Assembly (NCBI GenBank): GCA_038373865.1
Contig: JAXGGA010001608.1
Span: 1-64,000, forward strand
DNA length: 64,000 bases
Origin: Uloborus plumipes
Taxonomy: Eukaryota > Arthropoda > Arachnida > Araneae > Uloboridae
Reading direction: 5' to 3'
A program made the position numbers and the translations under genes. The notes beneath the pieces were generated by a model. It had not been told where the DNA came from. It was given only the letters and a program-made list of their open reading frames with translations, and ran no database searches. The number at the start of each line of letters is the position of its first letter. The first letter of the stretch is position 1. Of the stretch, positions 11,571-22,425 are shown piece by piece.

Positions 11571-12684
11571 AAAACATATGAGCAACTAAATCTTTCAATT
11601 GCACGAAATTGCTGTCATAATCGAATAACATTCCTTTATTGAAATGTAATCAGTGGCAGACAATAACCGAGAAGTTCGTTTCACTGTCAGCAATGTCATT
11701 TTGTAACAAAAACAGTTTTACATGTTTTTTGAACTTACTGACTTGATTTGTTGTTCTTTTTAGTTAACATTTTTTTTCTTTCAAAGTTTGTTTCTTTAAG
11801 TAAATTATTTAGCAGAAATATACATTCTGTGTAGTATATCCAGTTTCCTATACCTAAAAAACCACTACTAAATCTTTTTACATAAAAATTGTTGTCAGAA
11901 TCGAATAACAATCTTATTAGTAGCAGACAATAACCGAGAAGTTCGTTTCACTGTCAGCGATGTCATGTTGTAACAAAAACAGTTTTACTTGTTTTTTGAA
12001 CTTACTGACTTGATTTGTTGTTCGTTTTAGTTAGCATTTTTTTTTCAAAGTTTGTTTGTTTCTTTAAGTAAATTATTTAGCGGAAATATACATTCTGTGT
12101 CGTATATCCAGTTTCATATACCTAAAAAACTACTACTAAATCATTTTATTACATAAAAATTGTTGTCATAATTGAATAACATTCATTTGTGGAAATTTTA
12201 TTAGTAGCAGTCAATAACCGAGAAGTTCGTTTCACTGTGAGCGATGTCATGTTGTAACAAAAAATGTTTTACATGTTTTTTGAACTTAAAGACTTGATTT
12301 GTTACTCTTATTAGTTGACATTTTTTTCTTTCGAAGTTTGTTTGTTTAAGTAAATTATTAAGCAGAAGTATACATTCTGTGTAGTATATCCAGTTTCCTA
12401 TACCTAAAAAACTACTACTAAATCTTTTTATTACATAAAAATTGTTGTCATAATCGAATAACATTCATTTGTTGAAATTTTATTAATAGCAGACAATAAC
12501 CGAGAAGTTCGTTTCACTGTCAGCGATGTCATGTTGTAACAAAAACAGTTTTACATGTTTTTCAAACATAAAGACTTGATTTGTTACTCTTATTAACTGA
12601 CATTTTTTTCTTTCAAAGTTTGTTTGTTTACTTAAACCATTTAGCAGAAATGTACATTATGTGTAGTATATTCAGTTTCCTATC
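11571..12684. repeat. Tandem repeat, four units of about 270-285 bp
   Basis: The phrase ACAATAACCGAGAAGTTCGT recurs, with slight changes, at about 11660, 11927, 12211 and 12493 (periods of about 267, 284 and 282 bp). The rest of each unit (TGTTGTCATAATCGAATAAC, GTAGTATATCCAGTTTCC) repeats with it. Units are diverged by scattered substitutions. No frame is conserved between them. Confidence 0.88.
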
Positions 12685-12767
12685 TATGTACAATATTTAC
12701 GTTGTCCTCACGAAAAATAGTACAATTCATATCCGACACTTAGAAATTTACGAGGTAGAAAGTATAA

Positions 12768-13288
12768 GTGGGACCGGAAAGTAATGTTTTCTTTTCCAAA
12801 CGAATAAATTGTAAAAGTTTTTTTTTTTACTTAACGATGCAATTATCCTCGTTATAAAGGGCCTTTTTTCCTCCAGTTATAACTTTTAAACCTCGGACAG
12901 ATTTTTTTTTAAATTGATTTTTTGGAGCAAAATAGCTTGAAACGGCGTTTGGGATAAGAGTCGAATTTTTAAGTTTTTGTGTAGAAAGAGAAATAAGACT
13001 ACTTCAGCCAAAAAAACTCACCTGACATTGCACCATCTGATTTCCCTTTATTGTGATCTATATATACAAAAAAAAAAAAAAACTTGAAGATTTAGCTTGT
13101 ATCCAAGATGTCATGCCAAGATATTTTGCTCCAAAAATAACTTTAAAAAAAAACTATCCGGGATTTATATTTAACTTCTAGACGGTAAACGGCCCTTCAA
13201 AACGAGGACAATTATGTCATTGATTTAAAACAAAACTTTAAACAATATATTTGCTTGAAAAAAACAACATTACTTTTCGGTCTCCCTA
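12768..13288. mobile_element. Mariner-type MITE
   Basis: Left GGGACCGGAAAGTAATGTTT and right (inverted) GGGAGACCGAAAAGTAATGT match mariner-like termini. Inner inverted segments around 'ttttggagcaaaat' and 'attttgctccaaaaa' mirror each other at about 12925 and 13130. About 520 bp, no transposase frame. Confidence 0.7.
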
Positions 13289-13409
13289 ATTCTAATACTA
13301 AAATTGGTAAACAAAACTCAAAAGTGCCGGATACTATTTGTGCTTTTTCAATGAGGATGATCCAAAATCATTTCGAAACAATAAAAAAAATCTCTATCAG
13401 GACATTTCC

Positions 13410-13700
13410 CTAATGTGCACCGATTTAAAAAAATCTCATGAGCAGGGGAGAGAAAGGGAGGCTCAAACGTGCGCATATCTCCGATGACATGTCGAGATTA
13501 GGCCATGAAGCAATTACTCTATAGTGCCGGATTTGTTTTCGCTTTGCAACATTTTTCACGCAACCCCCTTTGCTCCAATTGGTTGTCCGACGGGCCATTT
13601 GCTGGTGGCAGCGAAGTAATTGAACCTGCATTAGAACATTTCAGGGTGGCGTCATGCATTTTGGAATTATGGGATTAGGTAGTAAGCGACTGCAGATTCA
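13410..13700. promoter_or_regulatory. Non-repetitive block with homeodomain-type words
   Basis: Balanced-composition DNA between repeats, with CAATTA and GTAATTG and a GGGATTAGG (complement TAATCC) motif. Not matched elsewhere in the window. Regulatory role is a guess. Confidence 0.22.
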
Positions 13701-14445
13701 TTTTCTGAATGGGTGATTAAGTTGCTCATAATTTCACATTTCTGTAGTACCTTTGCAAAATTCACTGCAAACTTGTCGTTTTTACAGTATGATACTGAAA
13801 GCAGAGGTTTCAGTTTAAAACTAAAAGCACAGAAATAAACTGTAAAACTAACTATTTTACAGTTTATTACCCATTAATGCCAAGCGTCCCTTTTTAGGGA
13901 CGGTCCAAAAAAAGGGTCTGAATTTCCCCAAAAATGAACATTTCAACCAAACAATAGTGGTCAATCAGTACCTTGGTATTGTTTCAATTTTTTATTAACA
14001 GATTGCAGCACGTAACCATTGTAAAGTGTGTTCTATAGCAGTTTTAATATGATCTTTATCAAGAATTACATCGTTCACAATCTCAAGAAATAAAGCTGAG
14101 TTTTCAAAGTTATTCCCAGCTTCCCAGTTCATGTTAATTTCTGATTTTTAACCGACGAAAAAACGGAGGAGGTTCTCTATTCGACCGGTATATTTTATTT
14201 TTTATGTATGACCACGCATAACTTTTTACTGAATAGACCGATTTTGGTAATTTTTTTTTTGTTGGAAAGGGTACACCTCCCTGGTGGTCCCATGGTCCCC
14301 TGATGCGGGGTTTGAGAACGGAACCCTGAAGAAATTGAGGGGAATCTTCAGAATTCCGTTCATGCGCACCCTCTTTGCGCATGAATTGAATTTCAAATTT
14401 CACGCGCACACACTTGCGATTTGATGTCCATTAGGTCACAGTAGC

Positions 14446-14720
14446 TCGCCGATAGAGTGGCCTAGCGGTAAGACGCTGGGCTCTCATTCGCTAGAGCTTA
14501 AGTTCGATGCTCGACGGAGTCGGTGGATTTTCAAGCAGCAGAAAAAAAATGCACTGTCTACGTCGAACGATTATGCGGCATGCAAATCGCAGTTTTACTG
14601 ATAGAACATATTTAGTCCTGAGTACCCAATTTTTAAAAAAATATATTTTCAGGCTCCCATCACATAAACTTTTAAATTTTAAAATTAGTGATGCACTAAT
14701 GAATCGGCGGTAAATATTTA
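14446..14720 (+). repeat. tRNA-derived SINE
   Basis: A perfect A box TGGCCTAGCGG (about 14457-14468) and a B-box-like AGTTCGATGCT (14500-14511) sit in a tRNA-like 5' head, followed by a non-tRNA tail. The tRNA acceptor pairing is poor, so it is a SINE head and not a functional tRNA. It lies inside P1. Confidence 0.65.
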
Positions 14721-14949
14721 CTTTGTGGATTAACTGTAGGCAGTTTTAGAATCATAATCGGGTAAAAAACTAGTAATTTAAAAATGTTTTAAATAAATCA
14801 GCATAGAAATAAATCCTAAAAAGAAAAAAAAAAATGTTGTTAGTGGCAATCGCTTAAAATTTTAGACGCTTTAGTAAAGTGAGATGAAGCGTCACGATGG
14901 CAACATGACACTATTCCGGGTATACATTTACACTGAAAAGAATGAAATA

Positions 14950-15378
14950 AAAATAAAATTTTATAAAAAAAAGTAAAACCGACCTCAAAAACGCAGCTGA
15001 AAATAGCTCTAAAAAGTAAAAAATAAATTTATTCTTTGAACACCATCGATACTACTTTTAAACATGAGTTTTGAAGTCGGTGCCGAAACAGTTAATAAAA
15101 TCATTCGTGCCCATTCTTCAGTTACATGTTTCATAATAAAAACAGCCATAAATATTTCATAATCAATTCCAAGTGTTGTTTGAGAGGAAAAATCAATCAA
15201 ATGGTACAATCAATGGGTACGAATGATTTTATTAACTGTTTCGGCACCGACTTCAAAACTCATGTTTAAAAGTAGTATCGATGGTGTTCAAAGAATAAAT
15301 TTATTTTTTACTTTTTAGAGCTATTTTCAGCTGCGTTTTTGAGGTCGGTTTTACTTTTTTTCATAAAATTTTATTTTT
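14950..15378. repeat. Foldback with 163-bp arms
   Basis: 14950-15112 and 15215-15378 are near-perfect inverted copies (e.g. AAACCGACCTCAAAAACGCA and its complement), with a 102-bp spacer. The minus frame at 15009-15209 merely reads through one arm. The right arm abuts resumed P1 sequence. Confidence 0.85.
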
Positions 15379-16105
15379 ATATTTGTTCTTATAAAATGTC
15401 TATTTGAATATTATATCGTCGTCAGAAAAAAAAAAATTAGCAAAAAAAGTTTATACCCTCTGGGGTCTATCGGAACTTTTAAGGGATGATTTTTCTTTCC
15501 TTAATAAAAAAACTATTTTTTACATAATTTTTTTTATTATTTTTCCTGTCCATTAAGCACTGTTTGTAACCAGTATACAAAATATCTTTGGAAAAAAAAT
15601 GTCAGGCATTAATGGGTTAACTGTAAAACTAGAAATTTTAAAGTTTAATAATGTAAAACTAGCACTTTTAGTTTATTACCATATAATTAGCTGTATTATA
15701 CTGTAAAAACAACAGTGTGATTCTGGCAGCAGCAGTTCCAGTTTAAAACTGTAAAATGCACAGTAATAAACTAAAACTTGCAATTTTGCAATTTCCTACT
15801 GTAAGCTAGTAATTTTACAGTTTACTACTGTAAAATTAGCAATTTTACGGTTTATTACTGTAAATACAGCAGTATAATACTGGCGGAGGAGGTTTCAGTT
15901 TAAAACTGTGAAACGCATAAGTAATAAACTGTAAAACTAGCAATTTTTCCAGTTTATTACTGTAAAATTACTATAATATTAGCTTTATTATACTGTAAAA
16001 ACAACATTCATTTTTTACAGTGAAGTTACTAGCCTGTATAGCATTAATTGGTTATTGATAATAGATTGATTGCTCCAGCTGAGAGTTTCATGTTCAAAAC
16101 ATATA

Positions 16106-16665
16106 CAGTGGACTCTCACTTATACACCGCCTCATTTATGCGTCTTTTTCACTTATACGACGATTTTAAATGGTCCCGACACATTCCATAGCAAAATAAT
16201 GATAGTATCATTCGTTTATGCGTCGCTCTAAAGATAAATATTTCACTTATGCACCGAACTTCCCTAAAATGTAAAAAAAAATAATTCATTTTCTTTAAAA
16301 AATAAGCATTTTTCTTCACTTTCCTCTTTAATCTTTCGCCTTTATTGCTCACGGAAGGCATTTTTCCCGCATGAGATGCAGTTCGGAGAGGGACACTTAT
16401 CTACTATGCATCGTTTTAAAGGGAACAGTTTGTAATTAGGTATGCTACAATTTTTCTTTCCTTTTTATCATTGTAGTTACATAACAGTAATTGCCAAACC
16501 GTAGTAATATGTCCCTTTTCTTCAGAATCATTCTTATTCATTCTCTCATTAGAACCTATGTTATGCTTTAGTCCTTTAAATAGGCTTGTTCATTTTTACG
16601 TCTCTCTCACTTATGGGCCTTTTTCTGTTGGCCCCCTGGGCCGGCGCATAAGTAAGATTTCACTG
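16106..16665. mobile_element. pogo/Tigger-type MITE
   Basis: Ends CAGTGGACTCTCACTTAT and (inverted) CAGTGAAATCTTACTTATGC, flanked by TA on both sides (16104-16105, 16666-16667). Internal words 'cacttatgcaccg' and 'ttatgcgtcg' repeat. 560 bp, no transposase. Confidence 0.72.
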
Positions 16666-16669
16666 TATG

Positions 16670-19425
16670 TTTATTCTCCATCATCATTCAGTTTTGTATA
16701 TTATCATAATGGTACATTTTTTATTTATTATTACAATGAATGCTACGCAGCCCAGATAGTACAAGTTAAAATAAAATTCACATTATAAAGAGAAGAAAAA
16801 ACAACAAGAGAGAATGCGTTAGTCGAACCTACAGCTTCCTTTACTGTGAGCAGCAGCTGTCGGAACTAGCATTTCTAACGGCTCGACTGCAGAGAATCAA
16901 TATAATAACGATGAAAAATTCACATTCTGCTCATTGTGTTTATACTATGATTCAAAATAATAATTTAAATTTCTGATTTGTATTTAAAAATAAAACACAT
17001 ACAATAATCGTTTCAGTTAAAAATAAATAAATAAATAAATAAAAATAAGAGCAGGGGCTAAAATCCTTTCAATGTTGGATATTTCTTAGCTTTGGAGCTC
17101 TAGTTTTAAAAAAAAGAATAGGGAAAAACGACCCATTTTTATAAACTCAGGAATTTTCCATGCTTTTTTTAAAAAAAATTTTAAATAGTAATAAAAAAAA
17201 CTTTGACCGAAGGTTGAAGAAAATATATTTCTTAAGAAACAAAATTCAAAAATTATTTACCTCAATGTTACTTTATTATATTCACCGTTAAAATATAATA
17301 AATACAATTTACTATTCTTTCCATGGAGTTTTTTTTATTTACTTCGTTGTTATAGGAGAAAATCAAAAATAATGAACAATATTTTAATCAATAAATTCAT
17401 TTATTAGAATTATTTAGAATGTTTGCCAAGCGCTCAAAGTTTCAGTGAGAGAAGGATACGGTGTGATATACTTAAGTCTTTTATGAGACTTTTTGTCTTC
17501 AGTTCTTTTATTTTATATTCCACTCTGACGAGCTTGTATCAGGGCAAAGCAGCAGTCTCTGTCCGGACACTCTAACGAACTGATCGATATTTGCATGAAA
17601 TATTTTTATTATTTTATAGAAAAAACTAACATTATCACTTATTAAACTCGACAAAAAAAAGAACAATATTGTAGGGAAATTCATATCCCAAAGACAACAT
17701 TTTAATTTTAGCTAATTTGACAGCTCAAAATCAGAAGAAAAACTTCCCCTAACGCTTAAGAACTTTAAATAGATAACATACATTATTCAGGTTCGATAAA
17801 TAACTATGTTACTTTGCTCTGTATAAGTTACACTTATTCAGGCATAGATGAGACGGTTGTAAACTCATAGTACTTTATTTACGCTAAAATATAAAACGCT
17901 AAAATATTTGTACTCATGCATCTTGCATGACAAGTGATTGGCAAACAGTTTGGCAAGTAGCGCGTGCTTTAAAGGCAACAAACAGGTACTTTGTTACAGC
18001 GCACAGTGGTTCAAGGGCGGAGGAAATAGGCATTTCAAAGTTTGAACATAGAAAAATTTTAATGCCGTAATTACTTAGCCCCCCCCCCCTTGAGTTATAG
18101 TAACATACTCCACAAGATTGTTTTGGAAAAAAATTGCATATTACCGAAAATAAGCCAAGAATGTTGAGCAATTTCCTTTTTAATTAATTTTGGACGTGAC
18201 CCTATACTGCAGTTTTAATTCATACACTCAGTAATCCGAACTTGAATTTATAAAAATTCATTTGACATTGGTCTTTTTCACCAATAGGATGCATATTACA
18301 TCAGAAATAATAATTAAAATTAATAAAAAATTTAAAATTATCTGAAGTGAAAAAGAAAAAGTAATTGCGAAAAAATATTATGAAATATATTGAGGCATAT
18401 ACTTTCATCGGCGGCTTCCGGTGAGCTTAAAGCTATGTTGGCAAATAGTTTGAACCTTCCTGTAACTAAACAAAAACATTTTAGCTGCGACCACCTGCGA
18501 CTGTGGGCTTGGCAGATGTTTTCATTTGAATCTCATTATTTACAAACACCAATATAGTAAACTAAAAAAACTAAAAAATAACCTATCGTGGTATAACGGG
18601 GACAAATTGATTTTTATCAAAGAGATTGGCCAACAAATTTGACGTATTCCAAAAAAAAATCTGCACCTCAAAGACAGATTAACGTAAGTCACATTTTCAC
18701 TACTTCTCAAAGAGCGATTTTGTCCGCTTTTTCTCAGTTTCGAACCACTGTGCAGCGCCACATGCTAAAACAACAATTCAAAACAAATATGCATATTATT
18801 AAAATAAACGATTAAATAATTCAGCTCAAAATTTACTCAGTTCGAGCAGTTTCTCAACAAATATTTTTTTCTTCATTTTTGCTTTATAGCGGTTTATATT
18901 TCAACAGATTCACTGACACAGAAATATACAACGTTCAAGAAACAAAGGTCCAATTTTTAAATTACTAAAGTTTCGAAAACTAAAATGAAGCTTTAATGCA
19001 AAAGAATAAGGGAATAAACGTATCTCACATTCAGTAAAACAAGAAATGACGTACGTTTAATAGCAGTGTTAAATAGAATTACATGCTTGTGATTACTTTT
19101 TCACACGACAGTAAAATTTGATGTTCTCAAAACCATAAACAGCTGTTAAAACTTTCCTTTTATTTTCCATTGTATGTAACAATATTCCCCCCCCCCCCCT
19201 TTATGATTTCTGAGGAAAAGGTTTATTATTGCGAATGTATCAATTCACTCTGGGTTTTAAAGCAAATGGTTACTTATTTTTATTTATAACCTTTCTATTA
19301 ACACCCTTAAAACATGCTGTTAAAACTACTTCTTTAGATTATGCGTTACCCAATATATGTTTCCTAGTTTTATAAATGTTGGATTAATACCTAAGTTTTT
19401 ATTGAAGTTACTAATAATTACATTT
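16670..19425. other. Gene-free AT-rich stretch
   Basis: No convincing coding region. 16800-16900 is less AT-rich and has CAGCAGCTGTCGG. C-runs occur at about 18080 and 19187. I cannot assign any repeat boundary here. Confidence 0.4.
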
Positions 19426-19429
19426 AGAA

Positions 19430-19960
19430 AGGTCGGACTCCTTGTCTAGTGATCAGGGAAATCTGACTGGAATGGGGAAGTCCCGATTCAAATCTCGGCT
19501 CGGCATGGATGTATTTTCACTCCGTCTTGTCCTTTATCCAAGGACGGATCCAGCTCCTGGCTAAGAAGGGGGTCATTTTCGGATCGGGGGGGGGGGGGGT
19601 CAAAGTGCAATTTTTGTGCAAAAATGGGGGTTTGGGGCAATTTTTTCAGATTATAAGTCCCAAAAAGGCAATTTTTTGCTATGTTTAGTAGGTCAAAGGG
19701 GAATCATGACCCCATGACCCCCCCTCTGGATCCGCGCCTACCTTTATCTGTGTGAATGTATGTTGTGAATGATTTACTGCCCTATAAATGGGTCTTATGG
19801 CATGTGTGTAGAGCTAAAACAGTCTTCCACTTTGATGGTGCTCGTAAAAACGGAAACCGTACCGTTTCTGCCTTAAATCCGAGTTGATGCATCTACTCGG
19901 GCTCAGGTACTATATACCGAGTGATATAAGTAACAACAACAGCAGTTTAAAAGAACGAAT
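19430..19960 (+). repeat. tRNA-derived SINE split by a hAT MITE
   Basis: The head has A-box-like TGTCTAGTGATCAGG and B-box-like GATTCAAATC (about 19490). The body resumes after the insertion at 19741 and ends near 'gtaacaacaacagcag' at about 19945. The insertion duplicates CCTTTATC of the SINE. Confidence 0.6.
19539..19740. mobile_element. 202-bp hAT-type MITE
   Basis: Ends CAAGGACGGATCCAG and CTGGATCCGCGCCTA are inverted repeats. The flanks are perfect 8-bp repeats CCTTTATC (19531-19538, 19741-19748). A G-run lies at about 19586-19599. Confidence 0.85.
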
Positions 19961-20039
19961 AGAAGTTATTAGCAGATTTATTCAGGAGTGAAAAAGCAGT
20001 TAAATAGATGAGAAGTAATTAAAAAAAGATCAGAATTGA

Positions 20040-20420
20040 AATCTCTTCCTTAATCTCGTCGGCCCCGAATGAATGACACTACCATTACACTCCGATTCTT
20101 GTCCCAAGCAACAAGTCATGAAAAGGACTGACTACCTGTCATCCCGAAAAGGAACCATCTTCCAGAGTGACGTCATCCGCAGGGCAGCCAAAGAGAGATC
20201 CATTAGCGATTCGGAGCACCCCCTTTTCTTCCATTCCCAGCCTCTCGTCAACAATGTGGCACGCGCCTCGGCCGCGTGCGCGAATTGTTGCTGCATGCGA
20301 AAATCGTGGGAAGGTCCCCGTTACTCAAAATCTAGAGGTTTACTCAGGTTTCTATTTGGGAGGTGGGTGACTCCCATTCACTGCCCCCAATATGTCCGAA
20401 ACGCAATACCGCCTAGTTTA
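20040..20420. promoter_or_regulatory. GC-rich block with CACGCG and Su(H)-like sites
   Basis: GC-rich relative to surroundings. Contains TGGCACGCGCC (20257-20267), a further CACGCG on the other strand within GCCGCGTGCG, and CGTGGGAAG (20305-20313), a Su(H)/RBPJ-type core. A 134-codon frame (20073-20477) crosses it without any recognisable domain. I favour regulatory DNA, by inference. Confidence 0.35.
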
Positions 20421-20659
20421 GTTTCGATGAAGTCTTCTCTGTTCCGATTCTGTTTTTACGTCCGTGGAGTTTATTAGTAAGTGAGTCATAAGGGAAAGTC
20501 TTTATGTATAGTTTGCACAAGATTAAAAAGAAAGAAAAAAAGTCTTGTATTGAGGTAGATACTAAATGAAATTAGAGCCTAAATTAGCTTCAATTCGAAT
20601 TTGTAAATAAGCTCTGAAAATCGAATGCATTTGTTGAGTAATCAAAGAGTGCTTATTGC

Positions 20660-20730
20660 ACAACCCGTGGACAGGCCCGTGCCCAGGATTTTGAAAAAGG
20701 GAGGGGGGGGGGGGGTCAAAAATTTTTTTT
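20660..20730. repeat. Terminus of a G-run hAT-like repeat
   Basis: 'CAGGCCCGTGCCCAGGATTTTG' followed by a G-run (20701-20716) resembles the left ends of the G-run elements elsewhere. I could not find the matching right end. Confidence 0.35.
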
Positions 20731-21151
20731 CGGTGCTAAGTCATATTACCAACATGAAAAAAAGTGTTTTAGACGGTATCTTTGATTTTAAGCATACTTT
20801 AAAGAAAATCTGTAATTTTTCCACAATAATTACTTATTTTTATTTAAATTAATTTGACAGCAAGTATACCATAATAAGAAACTTAGAGTTAAATTCAATA
20901 TGGTAACATCCCTTATTTTTGCAAAATGAAGAAAGATATCGGTGATTCTGCGAATTTTATATGAACATAACTGAAAATTGGTTATAGTAGATAATATGGT
21001 TGAAATATTTCACGAGGTTTAAATTTTCGTTTTTCGACAGATAGCAGTTAAAAATATGTTTCCACGAATCGAATGTTTTGAAGTGCAAAAGACATGTAAA
21101 GCTATTTTTGGTACAAGATTACACTCCTGACAGTAACAGAAACTTCCTATA

Positions 21152-22314
21152 CACGGCAAAAAAGAAAGCTGCTGTTTTTACAGTATAACACTGGTAGCAG
21201 AGATTCCAGTTTAAAACAGTGAAAACACAGTAACAAACTATAAAACTAGCTATTATGCAGTTTATAGTGTAAAACTAGCAATTTTAGTTTATTACCATAA
21301 ATTAGCAATTTTACCATAAAATTCGCTGTATTATAATGTAAAAAAATCTGGTATGGGTCCCACACTATTTCCTTTTACGTATAAATTTCTTTGTAGATGC
21401 CTTAGTGTTAAAATAGTGCTAGGAGTGAGTAAGATAGCCATTCGAACATTTACACCCCTAGTTTGTAACGAAACAATGCAAAACAAATGTTTTACAATGA
21501 TTCATTTTCTAAATATCGCCGACTTTAGCATCATTCAGTGGATTTTTCGCAAAATATATAGCGCCAAATTGAACCCAAACTCAAAAAATATTTTTTTCGC
21601 CAAATTTGTAGCCAACTTGGCGATATGTCGTCAAGTTGGCGTCAAACACTTGGCGACCAAAAGCTTGGCGATATATGGCCAAGTTGTCGTGCCAATTCAT
21701 CTGCATTGAAATTTACACTGATTTACCCCCCAAAAAGGGTAAAACACCCCCTTGGGAGCATTCGAATGCAACCACAAGGGGAGGTGCACAACTAGACCCC
21801 CTCAGAGCCTACATACCAAACTAGAAGCTTCTACGGCATATAGTTTTTGAGTTATGCGACACACATACGTACATACGTACATACAGACGTCACGAGAAAA
21901 CTCGTCGTAACTAACTCGGGGGCGGTTGAAAATGATTTTTCGGCCTCGTTATATGTTGGCAGGTACATATTCACGTGCTGACAGGTCAAAAAAACGACTC
22001 AACATTCATTCAGGGGTAAGCAAAATCAAAATTTTAACCCGAATTTGAGGAAAAAAAAATTTCGCGATCACAATACCCCCTTTACTGCGTGAAAGGAAGT
22101 AACAATAGTATAATACTGGTAGCAGAGATTCCTGTTTAAAACTGTAAAAAGCACTGTAATAAATTGTGAAACTAGCAATTTTACAATTTATTACTGTAAA
22201 CTGGCAATTTTACAGCTCACTGCTGTAAAATTAGCATTTTTACAGTTTATTACTGCAAAATTACAGTACAATTAGCTGCATAGTACTGTAAAAAGAACAT
22301 CTATTTTTATAGGG
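21152..22314. mobile_element. M-family MITE copy 5, itself interrupted
   Basis: Starts CACGGCAAAAAAGAAAGC after TA and ends CATCTATTTTTATAGGG before TA. M modules occupy 21152-21345 and about 22090-22314. Between them lies an unrelated 740-bp repeat with 'cgccaacttggcgatat' and 'acatacgtacatac' words. An empty-site paralogue at 25523 confirms the TA target. Confidence 0.8.
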
Positions 22315-22425
22315 TAGAATTTGTCTATTATCTTCTAATAAAGATCAATGTCTGAATTTATTGCAAAAATAAACTAGAGATACTATATTCAAAACAAAGT
22401 ATATTTCTGCTAAAGATTTACCTAA

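Larger units (their letters stand above)
13870..15616 (+). mobile_element. piggyBac-type MITE P1 (split by later insertions)
   Basis: Starts CCCATTAATGCC and ends GGCATTAATGGG. The right flank is TTAA; the left flank has drifted to ATTA. Family members are about 510 bp. Here 1.2 kb of foreign DNA (about 14150-15378) splits the copy between 'gctgattttt' and 'cttataaaatg'. A subterminal hairpin CGTCCCTTTTTAGGGACG is characteristic of the family. Confidence 0.8.
13763..16022. mobile_element. M-family MITE copy 4, split by a piggyBac-type MITE
   Basis: Left end CACTGCAAACTTGTCGTT (13763). Right end AACATTCATTTTTTACAGTG at 16022. The M sequence stops at 13869 in 'cagtttatta' and resumes at 15617 with 'ttaactgtaaaac'. 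It then runs through three further modules, each with 'gcagcagcagttccag'-type linkers. Confidence 0.75.

Noticed and set aside
14446..14525. A functional tRNA gene
   Set aside because: A and B boxes are recognisable but acceptor-stem pairing is poor and a SINE body follows. The same holds at 19430 and 28413.
20073..20477. A 134-codon gene
   Set aside because: No homology recognised, and a nested second frame covers the same GC-rich DNA. Motif content fits regulatory DNA better.
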